Position numbers and translations under genes: made by a program. Below are positions 8,915 to 17,968 of a stretch of DNA of 64,000 nt, in pieces. Origin of the DNA: Stenotrophomonas aracearum. Lineage in GTDB: Bacteria; Pseudomonadota; Gammaproteobacteria; Xanthomonadales; Xanthomonadaceae. A model generated the notes under the pieces. It was not told the origin of the DNA. It searched no databases and worked only from the letters and a program-made list of their open reading frames with translations. The number at the start of each line of letters is the position of its first letter. The first letter of the stretch is position 1. The stretch covers positions 2,801,001-2,865,000 of the forward strand of contig NZ_CP115543.1 in the NCBI RefSeq assembly GCF_031834615.1. Direction: 5' to 3'.

Positions 8915-9997
8915 GTGGCCTATTGGATCAAAACCCCGGCGGAACTGGACGAGCGCTACCGCCAGCGCCCCACCCGGATCGGGCTGGACACCGAGTTCAT
9001 CCGCGAACGCACCTACTGGCCGCAGCTGGCCCTGGTGCAGATGGCGGTCGGCGATGAAATCCTGCTGATCGACCCGCTCATCCCGGGCATGAACGAAGCG
9101 CTGGCCAAGTGGCTGGCAGACACCTCGATCACCAAGGTGATGCACAGCGCCAGCGAAGACCTGGTCACCTTCAAGGTGGCCTGCGGCGTGCTGCCCCGTC
9201 CGCTGTTCGATACGCAGATCGCCGCCTCGCTGGCCGGGATCGGCGGGGGCATGGGCTACCAGAAGCTGGTCACCGCGATCACCGGCGTGACCCTGGCCAA
9301 GGGCGAGACCCGCTCGGACTGGATGCGCCGCCCGCTTTCGGACGCGCAGCTGGAATATGCCGCCGACGACGTGGAGTACCTGTTCGCGATCCACGACGTG
9401 GAAGAAGCGAAACTGGCCGAACTCGGCCGCCGCCAGTGGCTGCAGGACGACGCCGAGCGCCTGCTGGCCAGCGTGGAGCACGACGAAGAACGCTGGCCGC
9501 ACGTGGCGATGCGTTCGGCGCAGTTCATGGACGCGGCCGCGCAGCGCCGCCTGCTGCGCCTGCTGCGCTGGCGCGACGTGCAGGCGCGTGCCAGCGACAA
9601 GCCGCGCAGCTGGATCCTGGACAACGAGCTGGCCGCCCTGCTCGCCCGCACCCCGCCGGCCGACGCGGCCGCACTGGCGAAGGTGATGGAAGGATTCCCG
9701 AAGGCGCCGCGCAAGCTCGCCACGCAGGTGTGGGAGGCGCTGGACACTCCGCTGCACGACGAAGCCGAGGCGCCGCTGGCGCTGCCTGCCAACGACGCCA
9801 ACAAGCAGGCCCTGAAGCGGTTGCAGGACGCAGTGAGCGCGCGCACCGCCGAACTCGGCCTGCCCGACGGCGTGCTGGCCTCGCGCAAGCACTTGGAAAG
9901 CTACCTGGAAAGCCGAAAGTGGCCGCAGGCCCTGGCCGGCTGGCGACAGGCGGTGCTGGAACCGGTGCTGGCGCCGTTGTTGCCGGCCGCGACCTGA
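8915..9997 (+). CDS. rnd: ribonuclease D
   Basis: RNase D is a 3'-5' exoribonuclease that trims tRNA and other stable RNA precursors. The 360-aa product starts at a GTG (VAYWIKTPAEL). An open frame continues upstream but runs through the 5' region of the divergent lipoprotein gene, so it is not used here. The DEDD motif I is GLDTEFIRER (about residues 25-34), motif II is in HSASEDL near 81, and motif III has YAADDVEYLFAIHD near 150-163. An HRDC domain (about 210-290) and a second helical domain complete it. No E. coli-like poor start context can be judged from this sequence alone. Confidence 0.93.
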   Translation: MAYWIKTPAELDERYRQRPTRIGLDTEFIRERTYWPQLALVQMAVGDEILLIDPLIPGMNEALAKWLADTSITKVMHSASEDLVTFKVACGVLPRPLFDTQIAASLAGIGGGMGYQKLVTAITGVTLAKGETRSDWMRRPLSDAQLEYAADDVEYLFAIHDVEEAKLAELGRRQWLQDDAERLLASVEHDEERWPHVAMRSAQFMDAAAQRRLLRLLRWRDVQARASDKPRSWILDNELAALLARTPPADAAALAKVMEGFPKAPRKLATQVWEALDTPLHDEAEAPLALPANDANKQALKRLQDAVSARTAELGLPDGVLASRKHLESYLESRKWPQALAGWRQAVLEPVLAPLLPAAT

Positions 9998-10005
9998 TAG
10001 CGCGC

Positions 10006-10028
10006 AGCCACGCAGGGCGTGGCTCTAC
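10006..10028 (-). repeat. SMAG palindrome
   Basis: Read on the minus strand it is GTAGAGCCACGCCCTGCGTGGCT, a GTAG-headed hairpin with AGCCACGC arms (pairs AGCCACGC / GCGTGGCT). It lies just after the rnd stop codon. The same sequence recurs at 26848, 55847 and, inverted, at 55889. Confidence 0.8.
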
Positions 10029-10039
10029 CGGCGTTGGTG

Positions 10040-10062
10040 GGCCCCGCACGCGCGGGGCCCCG
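10040..10062. terminator. GC-rich hairpin between rnd and the TonB receptor gene
   Basis: GGGCCCCGC and GCGGGGCCC form a 9-bp stem around a five-base centre (ACGCG minus paired ends). It sits between convergent genes and could stop transcription from either side, but there is no clear T tract. A degenerate GTAG-headed half element follows at about 10070. Confidence 0.4.
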
Positions 10063-10092
10063 CTTCACTGTAGTGCCGGCCGGCTCCACGCA

Positions 10093-12399
10093 TTACCAGT
10101 TGAGATTCAACGAAACCCCCACGGTCCGCGGTTCGTTGTACACCGCCGCCATGTAGTTCTCGATCACGCCCTTCAGGTTCTTCTCGTTGGTGATGTTGCG
10201 CGCAAACAACGCCGCCTCCCACGCACCATAGTTGCCGGAGTAGCCCAGCTTCAAACCACCCTCGAAGCTCCCCTTCGAATTGAACTCGGCAGTGTCGTAC
10301 AGCACGAAGCTCGTATACCCCTGCTTGTTCCAGTCGGTGGAAATGAACACCGCATCGCTGTCGTTCACCGGCATGTCGTAACGCGCCGCGAAGTTCAGGT
10401 TGTACTTCGGCGCGTTCGGCAGCGGGCTGCCATCGATCTGCGCAAAGGTATTGGCGCCCACCTTGATGGTCGGGTCGTTCACCGTACACACCACCACGCC
10501 GTTCAACGCGCACACCTGCGCATACACGCGGTCGTCCTGGATCTCGCTGTGCAGCAGGCTCACGCCGGCGGTCAGGCTCAGGTTCGGGATCGGGCGCAGC
10601 TCCATGTCCGCTTCCAGGCCGTAGGCCTTGGCCTTGTCGGCGTTGAACAGCACGCCGTTGCCGTTGGAGTCGTTGCCGTTGAGCTGGATGTCGTTGACCG
10701 TGTAGGTGAACGCCGTGGCATTCAGTCGCAGGCGGTTGTCCCACAGGCTGCTCTTGACGCCCGCTTCCCACGACAGGATGGTTTCCGAATCGGCCGTGGT
10801 GAAGTCGGCGTTGAACACCGCCGAACGGCCCTGGATGGTCGGGCCACGGAAGCCGCGCGCGACCTTGGCGTACACGCTCACCTGCGGGTTGAACGCATAC
10901 ATCGCGCTCAGGTCCCAGCTCGGGGTGGTGTCGGACATTTCCACGTCGGTGCGGCCACGGTAGGTGACCACGCCGGCGGCGGTGTCGGCGGTCTTGAGCA
11001 GGCGCGTGCGCTTCTCGTCGCGGGTCTGGCGCAGGCCGGCGGTCAAGGTGAACCTGTCGGTCACGTCGTAGCTGAGCTGGCCGAAGCCAGCGAACGAGGT
11101 GTTGGTGTTGCGCAGGCGCACCCAGTTGTTCGGGTTGCGCGCGGCACCCTGCAGGAACCAGGCGCGCTGATAGAAGTCGGTGGTGTCGCGGCCGTCGAAG
11201 TAGTACGCGCCGACCTGCCACTTCAGGCGGTTGTCGTCGGCGTTGGCCAGGCGCACTTCCTGGGTCCACTGGTCCAGGTCGCGGACCTGGCCCATCGACT
11301 GGCCGTAGCCGTTCGGCACGCCGTTGACCGGGAAGTTGACCGCCGCGCCGCCGTCGGTGTCGCCACGGCTGTAGCCGGAGGTGGTTTCGTAGGCGGTGAT
11401 CGAGGTCAGCGAGACATTGCCGAAGTCGTAGATCGCCTTCAGCGAGCCGCCGTAGGTCTTGTACGCCTGCGGGTTGTTGTCGGCTTCGTCGTAGGCCACC
11501 TGGTCGCGCGGCACGTCCACCCGGTTGGAGCCGTTGCTGATCGCGCTGCGCAGGAACAGGGTCGAGGTGCCTTCGTAGTCGCGCGCATGCGCCGAGGCCA
11601 GCAGCGAGAAGTTCTCATTGGGCTGCAGCAGCAGCTGCGCGCGCACGTTGCGGTCGTCGAAGCCGCCCATCGCGTTCTTCTTCGGCGCCACCGTGCCGTC
11701 GGCGCTGGGGCCGCTGTAGGTGTTGTCCACGTAGTCATCGCGATGCTGGTACAGCGCCGAGACGCGGAACGAGGCGATGTCGTTGATCGGACCACCGAAG
11801 CCGCCGTCCACCGCCACGCTGCCATGGGTGCCATAGCTGGCCTGCACGCGACCGGCGTAGTCCTGGCTGGGCTTGATGCTGTCGAACTTGACGATGCCGG
11901 CGGTGGTGTTGCGACCAAACAGCGTGCCCTGCGGGCCACGCAGCACTTCCACCTGGTCCACGTCGAAGACCGGGTTGGACTTGAGCACCACGTGTTCCAG
12001 CACCACGTCGTCCTGGATGATCGAGACCGGCTGCGAGGCACCCAGGTAGAAGTCGATGTTGCCCAAGCCGCGGATATAGAAGCGCGGGAAGATGCGTCCG
12101 GTGGTGGTTTCGGCGTAGAAGCTCGGCACCCGGCCACTCAGGGCCAGCAGGGTGTCGTCGCCACCGGCGGTGAACTCGCGCAGGCGTTCGCCCTGGACCA
12201 CGCCGACCGAAACCGGCACCTCCTGCAGGTTGCGCTCGCGGTGGTCGGCGGTGACGGTGATGGCGTCCAGCGAGGTCGGGCTGGCGTCCTGGGCACGCGC
12301 GGTGCCACTCAGGCCCAGCAGCGCGGTGCAGGCCAGCGCCAGGGCATGCGGGCGCGGCTGACGCAGGGTCGAAGCAGAAACAGTGCGATGGAAAGACAT
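10093..12399 (-). CDS. TonB-dependent outer-membrane receptor
   Basis: A 768-aa outer-membrane barrel that imports an unknown ligand with energy from TonB. The signal peptide spans about residues 1-37 (ALACTALLGLSGTARAQ). A TonB box candidate (DAITVTAD) follows at about 46-53. The plug domain contains LQEVPVSVGVV, RFYIRGLGN and VEVLRGPQGTLFGRNTTAG (about 145-165). The rest is beta-barrel with aromatic strand ends, closing with VGVSLNLNW. I start it at 12399 because that methionine directly precedes the signal peptide; an upstream ATG at 12456 would add 19 basic residues. The plug sequence resembles the large group of receptors with a short VPVSV-type N-terminus seen in sphingomonads and xanthomonads. 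No adjacent gene identifies the substrate. Confidence 0.9.
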   Translation of the reverse strand: MSFHRTVSASTLRQPRPHALALACTALLGLSGTARAQDASPTSLDAITVTADHRERNLQEVPVSVGVVQGERLREFTAGGDDTLLALSGRVPSFYAETTTGRIFPRFYIRGLGNIDFYLGASQPVSIIQDDVVLEHVVLKSNPVFDVDQVEVLRGPQGTLFGRNTTAGIVKFDSIKPSQDYAGRVQASYGTHGSVAVDGGFGGPINDIASFRVSALYQHRDDYVDNTYSGPSADGTVAPKKNAMGGFDDRNVRAQLLLQPNENFSLLASAHARDYEGTSTLFLRSAISNGSNRVDVPRDQVAYDEADNNPQAYKTYGGSLKAIYDFGNVSLTSITAYETTSGYSRGDTDGGAAVNFPVNGVPNGYGQSMGQVRDLDQWTQEVRLANADDNRLKWQVGAYYFDGRDTTDFYQRAWFLQGAARNPNNWVRLRNTNTSFAGFGQLSYDVTDRFTLTAGLRQTRDEKRTRLLKTADTAAGVVTYRGRTDVEMSDTTPSWDLSAMYAFNPQVSVYAKVARGFRGPTIQGRSAVFNADFTTADSETILSWEAGVKSSLWDNRLRLNATAFTYTVNDIQLNGNDSNGNGVLFNADKAKAYGLEADMELRPIPNLSLTAGVSLLHSEIQDDRVYAQVCALNGVVVCTVNDPTIKVGANTFAQIDGSPLPNAPKYNLNFAARYDMPVNDSDAVFISTDWNKQGYTSFVLYDTAEFNSKGSFEGGLKLGYSGNYGAWEAALFARNITNEKNLKGVIENYMAAVYNEPRTVGVSLNLNW

Positions 12400-12485
12400 T
12401 CGGTGGGCTCGGGTAGCGCGTTTGAGATGCGGCACGATATTGCGCCGATGTTTCAAACGAGTTTCAAGCCCACGTTGACCCGGCA

Positions 12486-12518
12486 GTGGCGTCTGCGACT
12501 CCCCATCGCAGACGCCAC
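12486..12518 (-). terminator. hairpin downstream of the chemoreceptor gene
   Basis: GTGGCGTCTGCGA and TCGCAGACGCCAC form a perfect 13-bp stem with a 7-base loop, ten bases past the stop of the chemoreceptor gene. There is no T run on the minus strand, so it may act as an RNA-stabilising or imperfect terminator structure. Confidence 0.6.
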
Positions 12519-12527
12519 CGCACCCGA

Positions 12528-15080
12528 TCAGGCCGCAACGCGCTCCCTGCGCGCGGGCTGCGCGTCGGCCAGGCGGAACTGCCCGACCGATTGCTGCAGC
12601 TCGGACGACTGCGCATTCAATGCACGCGCAGCGGCCGAAGCCTCCTCGACGAGGGCAGCGTTCTGCTGGGTCACACCGTCCATCTGCACGATGCCCTGGT
12701 TGACCTGCTCGATCCCTGCCGCCTGTTCCTGGCTGGCGCTGGCGATCTCTTCGATCAGCCCGCCCAGCTCGCCCACCGACGCCACCACGCGCTGCAGGGT
12801 CTGCCCCGCCTGGTTGGCCAGTTCGCTGCCGTCGGCCACCTGGGCCGCCGACGCTTCGATCAACGTCTTGATTTCCTTGGCCGCGCTGGCCGAACGCTGC
12901 GCCAGCGCGCGCACTTCCGAAGCCACCACCGCAAAGCCACGGCCTTCCTCGCCTGCTCGCGCGGCTTCCACGGCCGCGTTCAAGGCCAGGATGTTGGTCT
13001 GGAACGCAATGCCGTCGATCACCGTGGTGATGTCGGCAATGCGGCGCGAGGACGCTTCGATGCCGCTCATGGTCTCCACCACCTGGGCCACGGCGGTGCC
13101 GCCCTGCTCTGCCACCTGGGCCGCTTCGGCCGCCAGGCGGTCGGCACGGCGCGCGTGGTCCGCGTTCTGCTTCACCGCGGCGGTCAATTCTTCCAGCGAC
13201 GCTGCCGACTCTTCCAGGCTGGCCGCCTGCTGTTCGGTACGGCGCGACAGGTCGTCATTGCCGGCCGCGATCTCCGCAGACGCGGTCGCCACCGACACCG
13301 CCGCCTGCTGGATCCCGCCGACAATGGCAGTCAGCTGGGCCACGGTGGCATTGGCGTCGTCGCGCATGGTGGCGAACACGCCCTGGAACTGGCCATCGAT
13401 ACGGCCGCGCAGGTCGCCCTGTGCAAGTGCACGCAGCAGCCCGGACAGCGCGCTGAGATTGCGGTCAGCGGTGACCATCAGGGTATTGAGGCCATCGACC
13501 ATGACCCGGAAATCATGCTGGTAGGCCTCGGCATTGCCGCGCACGCTGAAGTCGCCGGCGGCGGCCGCTGCCACCAGGTGCTTGATCTCGCCATTGATCG
13601 CCTGCAGGCGGTCGCGCACCCCGTTGACTGCTTCGGTGATGCGGGCCTTCTCGCCCGGCAGCTCGTCCATCGACTGCGACAGATCGCCATCGGCATAACG
13701 CCGCACCAGGTCGACCATGCGCATCTTGACGTCGATATGCGCGGCGACCAGTTCGTTGGTGCCGGTGACCATCGTGCCGAACTCACCTTCAAAGCGGCTG
13801 GCGTCGATGCGGTGGCTGATCGCACCCTCGGCGTGGCGCTGGCTCATCTCATTCTGCGCGTGGATGATCTCGCGCAGCTTGTCCTGCATCTGCTGCAGCG
13901 CGCCCATCAGGCGGCCCACTTCATCCTGGCTGCGCACCACGATGCGCTGGTCCAGGCGGCCGGCGGCCACGTCACGCGCCACTTGGCCGGCCTGCGACAG
14001 CGGCGCACTGATGACACGGCGGACCACCACGATCAGCGCCACGATCACCGCCAGCAGGCCGAGGCCGGACACCACCACGATCTGCAGCATGAGCTTGTGC
14101 AGTACGGCCTGCAGTACCGAGGTCGGCTCCAGGCCCAGCACGGTCCACTGCCACGGGCCGTAGCTCTGTGCGCTGACGAAATACGAGGTGGCCGGTGCGT
14201 CCTTGGCGGTGCGCAGGTGCAGCGTGGCCTGGCTCGCCTTGCCGGTCAGCAGCGCCTCCAGCACGGGCTGGTCGGCCGGGTCCACCATCGCGGAAAGGAG
14301 TTCGCCTTCGCCGGCCGTGGCGGCCACCACGGTGCCGAACTGGTCGCCAGCGCGCGTGTTGACCGCCAGGAACTGCCCTTCCTTGCCGAGCTTCGACTCC
14401 CGCAGGCGCGTTTTCAGCGCCGCCAGGCCTTCGGTATGGTTCTGCCCGACGAAAGCGATGCCGGCCACTTCACCGGCGGCGTCCTTGATCGGCATGTAAT
14501 GGGTCATGTAGTCCACGCCGAACAGCCGCACCGGACCGGTGAAGCCTTCGCCGGCCAACATCTTTGGGTAGGCCGGGCTGGCGTGGTCGAGCACGGTGCC
14601 CATGGCGCGCGCGCCTTCGGCATTGCGGACCGAAGTCGATACGCGCACGAAATCATCGCCGTCGCGAACGAAAACGGTCGCCACGCCACCGCCGGTGGCC
14701 TCGGCGAAACGATCCACGGCCGCTTCCTGCAGGTTCAGCACCTCCTTGCCGAACTGCAGGGTCGGCGTTTCCCGCTCGCCCACGATGACCTTCTTGCCCG
14801 GGTCCACGCTGACCTCGCCGTCCGGCAGCATGGCGCGGAAAATGCCCGCCATGCGCTCGGTGCTGTCGCTCAGGCTGCGGTCGTACAGCTCAACCGAGTC
14901 GCGCATCAGATCGGTGGAGTTCTGCATGCCCGCTTCAACGCGCTGCTGGTAGCTGCTGGCAGCCTGGCGGTAGATCAGCACCGCCAGCGCCATGAACGCC
15001 AGGGTGGTGATCAGACCCATCAGCAGCGCGAGGCGCGCGCCGATGGAAGTGGAGAAAACGGTGGCGGCACGGGTCGTCAT
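12528..15080 (-). CDS. methyl-accepting chemotaxis protein with Cache-type sensor
   Basis: An inner-membrane chemoreceptor of 850 aa that signals to CheA/CheW. The first membrane segment lies at about residues 17-38 ([21 protein letters not shown]). A periplasmic Cache-like region (about 45-325; [37 protein letters not shown]) resembles the Cache3/Cache2 class. The second segment is at about 330-355 ([24 protein letters not shown]). One HAMP domain and further HAMP-like repeats follow (about 355-560). The signalling hairpin tip reads [20 protein letters not shown], followed by [20 protein letters not shown]. No C-terminal CheR-docking pentapeptide is seen. A perfect sigma-28 promoter upstream ties it to flagellar regulation. 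Confidence 0.95.
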   Translation of the reverse strand: MTTRAATVFSTSIGARLALLMGLITTLAFMALAVLIYRQAASSYQQRVEAGMQNSTDLMRDSVELYDRSLSDSTERMAGIFRAMLPDGEVSVDPGKKVIVGERETPTLQFGKEVLNLQEAAVDRFAEATGGGVATVFVRDGDDFVRVSTSVRNAEGARAMGTVLDHASPAYPKMLAGEGFTGPVRLFGVDYMTHYMPIKDAAGEVAGIAFVGQNHTEGLAALKTRLRESKLGKEGQFLAVNTRAGDQFGTVVAATAGEGELLSAMVDPADQPVLEALLTGKASQATLHLRTAKDAPATSYFVSAQSYGPWQWTVLGLEPTSVLQAVLHKLMLQIVVVSGLGLLAVIVALIVVVRRVISAPLSQAGQVARDVAAGRLDQRIVVRSQDEVGRLMGALQQMQDKLREIIHAQNEMSQRHAEGAISHRIDASRFEGEFGTMVTGTNELVAAHIDVKMRMVDLVRRYADGDLSQSMDELPGEKARITEAVNGVRDRLQAINGEIKHLVAAAAAGDFSVRGNAEAYQHDFRVMVDGLNTLMVTADRNLSALSGLLRALAQGDLRGRIDGQFQGVFATMRDDANATVAQLTAIVGGIQQAAVSVATASAEIAAGNDDLSRRTEQQAASLEESAASLEELTAAVKQNADHARRADRLAAEAAQVAEQGGTAVAQVVETMSGIEASSRRIADITTVIDGIAFQTNILALNAAVEAARAGEEGRGFAVVASEVRALAQRSASAAKEIKTLIEASAAQVADGSELANQAGQTLQRVVASVGELGGLIEEIASASQEQAAGIEQVNQGIVQMDGVTQQNAALVEEASAAARALNAQSSELQQSVGQFRLADAQPARRERVAA

Positions 15081-15128
15081 CGTTGGGACTCGGAGGGGAG
15101 GATTGGATTGAGAGATACGTCACACTTC

Positions 15129-15155
15129 TTATCGGCACCGAAGTGGTCCTCTTTA
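15129..15155 (-). promoter_or_regulatory. sigma-28 (FliA) promoter of the chemoreceptor gene
   Basis: On the minus strand the sequence TAAA, 15 bases, GCCGATAA occurs about 50 bases upstream of the chemoreceptor ATG. This matches the E. coli FliA consensus (TAAA-N15-GCCGATAA) at all twelve specified bases. The remainder of 15081-15402 holds only the tRNA promoter and no gene that I can support. Confidence 0.85.
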
Positions 15156-15333
15156 CGTAAAAAAAGACAGAATCGATACACCTTTCGTTTCACCCAAGTG
15201 ATTGATCCACAAGGGATGTCCTCCGGTCGCATCTTCACGAAGCCGGTGATCCGTTCAGAAATGGTCGAAATCTCTCAAGTTGCGAGTGGGTCTGCCGCAG
15301 ACGGCGACGGCCTCGATGTCCGTAGTCAGACTC

Positions 15334-15363
15334 TTGGCAGCGCGGGGTACGCAGCGCTACACT
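15334..15363 (+). promoter_or_regulatory. sigma-70 promoter of tRNA-Ala
   Basis: TTGGCA and TACACT are separated by 18 bases. The -10 box ends 39 bases before the tRNA 5' end, leaving room for a short leader. Confidence 0.65.
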
Positions 15364-15402
15364 TGGTCCCTCGCGGCACCCACGCCGCGTAGCAGCACAC
15401 AT

Positions 15403-15478
<76 letters not shown>

Positions 15479-15514
15479 CATTCCCGCAGTCATCCCATGG
15501 ATGGCAGCGAAACG

Positions 15515-15543
15515 AAAAAGCCACCTTGCGGTGGCTTTTTTTT
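15515..15543 (+). terminator. intrinsic terminator after tRNA-Ala
   Basis: AAAAGCCACC and GGTGGCTTTT pair around a TTGC loop and run into eight T residues. It lies 37 bases after the CCA end. Confidence 0.9.
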
Positions 15544-15573
15544 GCGCGGTCCGATGGCGCGAACCTAGACCCG

Positions 15574-15719
15574 GTAGGGTCGCATCCCAATCGACCGCAC
15601 GTAGTATCACCGCGATCGACGAGGGCATGAACGTTGACGGAAAAGGCCGTTGCCGTTCGCAGGTCATGCGTCACCGAACGGAGAACCGTTCACTGCGGTC
15701 GTTCGGGAACCGACCCTAC
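15574..15719. repeat. pair of inverted SMAG-like elements
   Basis: A GTAG-headed palindrome at 15574-15596 (GGTCG...CGACC arms) and an inverted relative at 15697-15719 share the head GTAGGGTCG. They face each other across a 100-bp spacer that carries no convincing gene. The spacer does not share the conserved words of the elements at 5.8 and 26.0 kb. Confidence 0.6.
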
Positions 15720-15721
15720 CC

Positions 15722-15883
15722 TCACGCGTCCGGGTTGTCCTTGGTCGGCGGACGACGGCTCTCGGACTCGCGGATCTGCTCGTCGGTCTGGCCCTGACGG
15801 GTCTTGGCGACCTCGTCCTGCTTGCGATCCTGCTGGGCCTCTTTGACGCCCTGCTGCTTGCCGGGCCGTTTTTCAGTATTCAT
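15722..15883 (-). CDS. small hydrophilic protein of unknown function
   Basis: I do not recognise this 53-aa product beyond its composition. It is rich in Lys, Arg, Gln, Glu and Asp with no hydrophobic segment, starts MNTEKRPGKQQG and ends TKDNPDA. A longer frame to 15925 exists, but the ATG at 15883 gives a start that fits small conserved stress-associated proteins of this composition. It is probably intrinsically disordered and cytoplasmic. It lies between tRNA-Ala and a hydrolase gene at the edge of the redox block. Confidence 0.6.
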   Translation of the reverse strand: MNTEKRPGKQQGVKEAQQDRKQDEVAKTRQGQTDEQIRESESRRPPTKDNPDA

Positions 15884-15954
15884 GGTGCGCGCTCGTTGTG
15901 GCCAGCCCTGTCTGGGCATGGCCACAACCTAGCCATTGGCGCGTGACGCAGGGG

Positions 15955-16785
15955 TCAACCTTCGACGAACGCCAGCAGTTCCGCATTGATCGCGTCGGCG
16001 TGGGTGGTGCACATGCCGTGCGGATAGCCCGGGAAGACCTTCAGGGTGCCCTGCTTCAGCAGCTTGATAGTCAGCAGGCTGGCATCGGCGATGGGTACGA
16101 TCTGGTCGTCATCGCCATGCAGCACCAACGTCGGCACGTTGATCGCCTTCAGGTCCTCGGTGAAGTCGGTTTCCGAGAACGCCTTGATGCCTTCGTAGTG
16201 CGCCTGCGCGCTGCCCATCATGCCTTGGCGCCACCAGTTGCGGATGGTGCCTTCGAACACGGCGGCACCGGTGCGGTTGAAACCGTAGAACGGGCCGCTG
16301 GCCAGGTCCAGGTAGAACTGCGCGCGGTTCTGCGCCAGCTGGGCGCGGAAGCCGTCGAACACCGACAGCGGCAGCCCGCCCGGGTTGGCCGGGGTCTGCA
16401 GCATGATCGGCGGCACGGCGCTGATCAGCACCGCCTTGGCGACTCGGCCTGGCGCCGCCTTGGCCACGTAGCGCGCCACTTCGCCACCGCCGGTGGAGTG
16501 GCCGACATGCACCGCGTTCTTCAGGTCCAGATGGTCGGCGACTGCGGCCGCATCAGCCACATAGTGGTCCATGTCGTTGCCCTCGCTGACCTGCGCGGAA
16601 CGGCCGTGGCCGCGGCGATCGTGGGCGACCACGCGATAGCCCTTGGCGAGGAAGAACAGCAGCTGGGCGTCCCAGTCGTCGCTGGACAGCGGCCAGCCGT
16701 GGTGGAACACGATGGGCTGGGCGCCTTTCGGGCCCCAGTCCTTGTAGAAAATCTCGACGCCGTCTGCGGTGGTGAGGATGCTCAT
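15955..16785 (-). CDS. alpha/beta hydrolase (non-haem chloroperoxidase / arylesterase-like)
   Basis: A 276-aa alpha/beta hydrolase of the perhydrolase/arylesterase group. Visible elements are the oxyanion motif VFHHGWPLSSDDW (about residues 25-37), HDRRGHGRS (about 54-62), and the nucleophile elbow GHSTGG with Ser near residue 96. The acid is in LHGDDDQIVP near 222-231, and the catalytic His lies in YPHGMCTTH near 252. Enzymes of this family hydrolyse esters and can make peracids from acetate and peroxide in vitro; the physiological substrate here is unknown. It is transcribed in the same direction as the regulator genes upstream. No signal peptide is seen. Confidence 0.9.
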   Translation of the reverse strand: MSILTTADGVEIFYKDWGPKGAQPIVFHHGWPLSSDDWDAQLLFFLAKGYRVVAHDRRGHGRSAQVSEGNDMDHYVADAAAVADHLDLKNAVHVGHSTGGGEVARYVAKAAPGRVAKAVLISAVPPIMLQTPANPGGLPLSVFDGFRAQLAQNRAQFYLDLASGPFYGFNRTGAAVFEGTIRNWWRQGMMGSAQAHYEGIKAFSETDFTEDLKAINVPTLVLHGDDDQIVPIADASLLTIKLLKQGTLKVFPGYPHGMCTTHADAINAELLAFVEG

Positions 16786-16871
16786 CGGTGCTGCTCCTGG
16801 AGTAGTGGGGACTGCAGGAACAGACTAGGTGGAGGCGATCCAGCGCGACATCGTACGCTTGGGTCGCTGGG

Positions 16872-17249
16872 TCATACCGAGGTATGGATGCCCAGCGCCT
16901 CGCCCAGGCACCGCGCCATGGCGTCGCCATCCACCGGTTTGACCAGGAACGCCCGTGCGCCGCGTGCCATGACGCGGGCGCGCAGTGCTTCGTTCGGGAA
17001 GCCGGTCATGAAGATCATCGGGTAGGTGCAGCCACGGGCCAGCAGCTCGGCCTGCAGCTGGTCGCCGTCCATCTGCGGCATCTGGATGTCGGTGAGCAGG
17101 CAGTCCGGCGCGTCGCCGTCGTCGGCGAGGAAGGCGGTGGCGGAGGGATAGGTGCGCACTTCGTGGCCCAGCGCGCGTACCAGGCTCGAGAGGGACTGGC
17201 GCACGCCGTCATCGTCGTCAACGATGGCAATGCGATGGATCGGCTTCAT
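16872..17249 (-). CDS. single-domain response regulator
   Basis: A stand-alone CheY-like receiver of 125 aa without an output domain. The acidic pair is in IVDDDDGVR (about residues 9-17), the phosphoacceptor Asp is in LLTDIQMPQMDG near residue 54, Thr is in MIFMTGFPN near 82, and the conserved Lys is in FLVKPVDGD near 104. The following gene upstream on the same strand encodes a full FixJ-type regulator, and the PAS kinase lies beyond it. It may be a second phosphate acceptor in the same pathway. Confidence 0.9.
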   Translation of the reverse strand: MKPIHRIAIVDDDDGVRQSLSSLVRALGHEVRTYPSATAFLADDGDAPDCLLTDIQMPQMDGDQLQAELLARGCTYPMIFMTGFPNEALRARVMARGARAFLVKPVDGDAMARCLGEALGIHTSV

Positions 17250-17311
17250 GCCCCCATTTATGCCTGATCCGCCGGCGCTCGGGAACCATACACAGGTTTG
17301 GTCCTGCGCCT

Positions 17312-17968
17312 TCAGGCCGGCGAATGCCCCACGCCCAGCGCTTCGGCCTGCCGCACCAGGTCGGCCAGCGCGCGCACGCCCATCTTGCGCATGACGTTGC
17401 CGCGATGGATCTTCACCGTGATCTCGCTCAGGTTGAGCTCGCCGGCCACCTGCTTGTTCATCAATCCCGCCACGACATGCGCCATCACCTCGCGTTCGCG
17501 CGGGGTCAGCGTTGCGTAGCGCGCTTCCAGCGAATCGCGCGCGGCTCCGGCCTGGCGGCGACGGGTGTCGCGCTCGATCGCCGCGCTGACCGCGTCCAGC
17601 ATGTCCTGGTCGCGGAACGGCTTGGACAGGAAGTCGACCGCACCGGCCTTCATCGCGCGCACGGTCATCGGTATGTCGCCGTGCCCGGTCATGAACACGA
17701 TCGGCAGGTGGATGCCCTGCGCGGCCAGTTGGCCCTGCAGGTCCAGCCCGCTGATGCCGGGCAGGCGCACGTCCAGAACGATGCAGCCGGGCACGTCCGG
17801 CAGCTCGGCCTGCAGCAGCTCGGCCGGCGATCCCAGCACCCGGGTCTGCAGGCCTACCGAGCGCAGCAGGCTGTCGAGTGCGTCGCGCACGGCAGCGTCA
17901 TCGTCGACCACCACGACCAGGGGCACGGCCGGGATCGTGGAACCGCGATGGGGAGTGGTTGGATTCAT
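17312..17968 (-). CDS. FixJ/NarL-family response regulator
   Basis: A 218-aa regulator with an N-terminal receiver (VVVDDDAAVRDAL; Asp in IVLDVRLPGISG; Thr in VFMTGHGDIPM; Lys in FLSKPFRDQD) and a C-terminal LuxR-type helix-turn-helix (about residues 150-210; LTPREREVMAHVVAGLMNKQ, LSEITVKIHRGNVMRKM). VFMTGHGDIPMTVRAMKAGA is typical of FixJ proteins. Its start overlaps the stop of the upstream histidine kinase gene by four bases (ATGA), so both proteins are probably made together. A likely target is the palindrome between the kinase gene and the Dps operon. Confidence 0.93.
   Translation of the reverse strand: MNPTTPHRGSTIPAVPLVVVVDDDAAVRDALDSLLRSVGLQTRVLGSPAELLQAELPDVPGCIVLDVRLPGISGLDLQGQLAAQGIHLPIVFMTGHGDIPMTVRAMKAGAVDFLSKPFRDQDMLDAVSAAIERDTRRRQAGAARDSLEARYATLTPREREVMAHVVAGLMNKQVAGELNLSEITVKIHRGNVMRKMGVRALADLVRQAEALGVGHSPA

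Noticed and set aside
9109..13524. A 1471-codon open frame on the plus strand
   Set aside because: It runs in another frame through rnd and antisense through the TonB receptor and chemoreceptor genes. Its product is low in complexity with no family likeness, as expected of stop-poor frames in GC-rich DNA.
12486..15392. A 968-codon open frame antisense to the chemoreceptor gene
   Set aside because: The chemoreceptor frame carries all conserved motifs, and the antisense frame has only composition artefacts (His, Arg, Gln runs).
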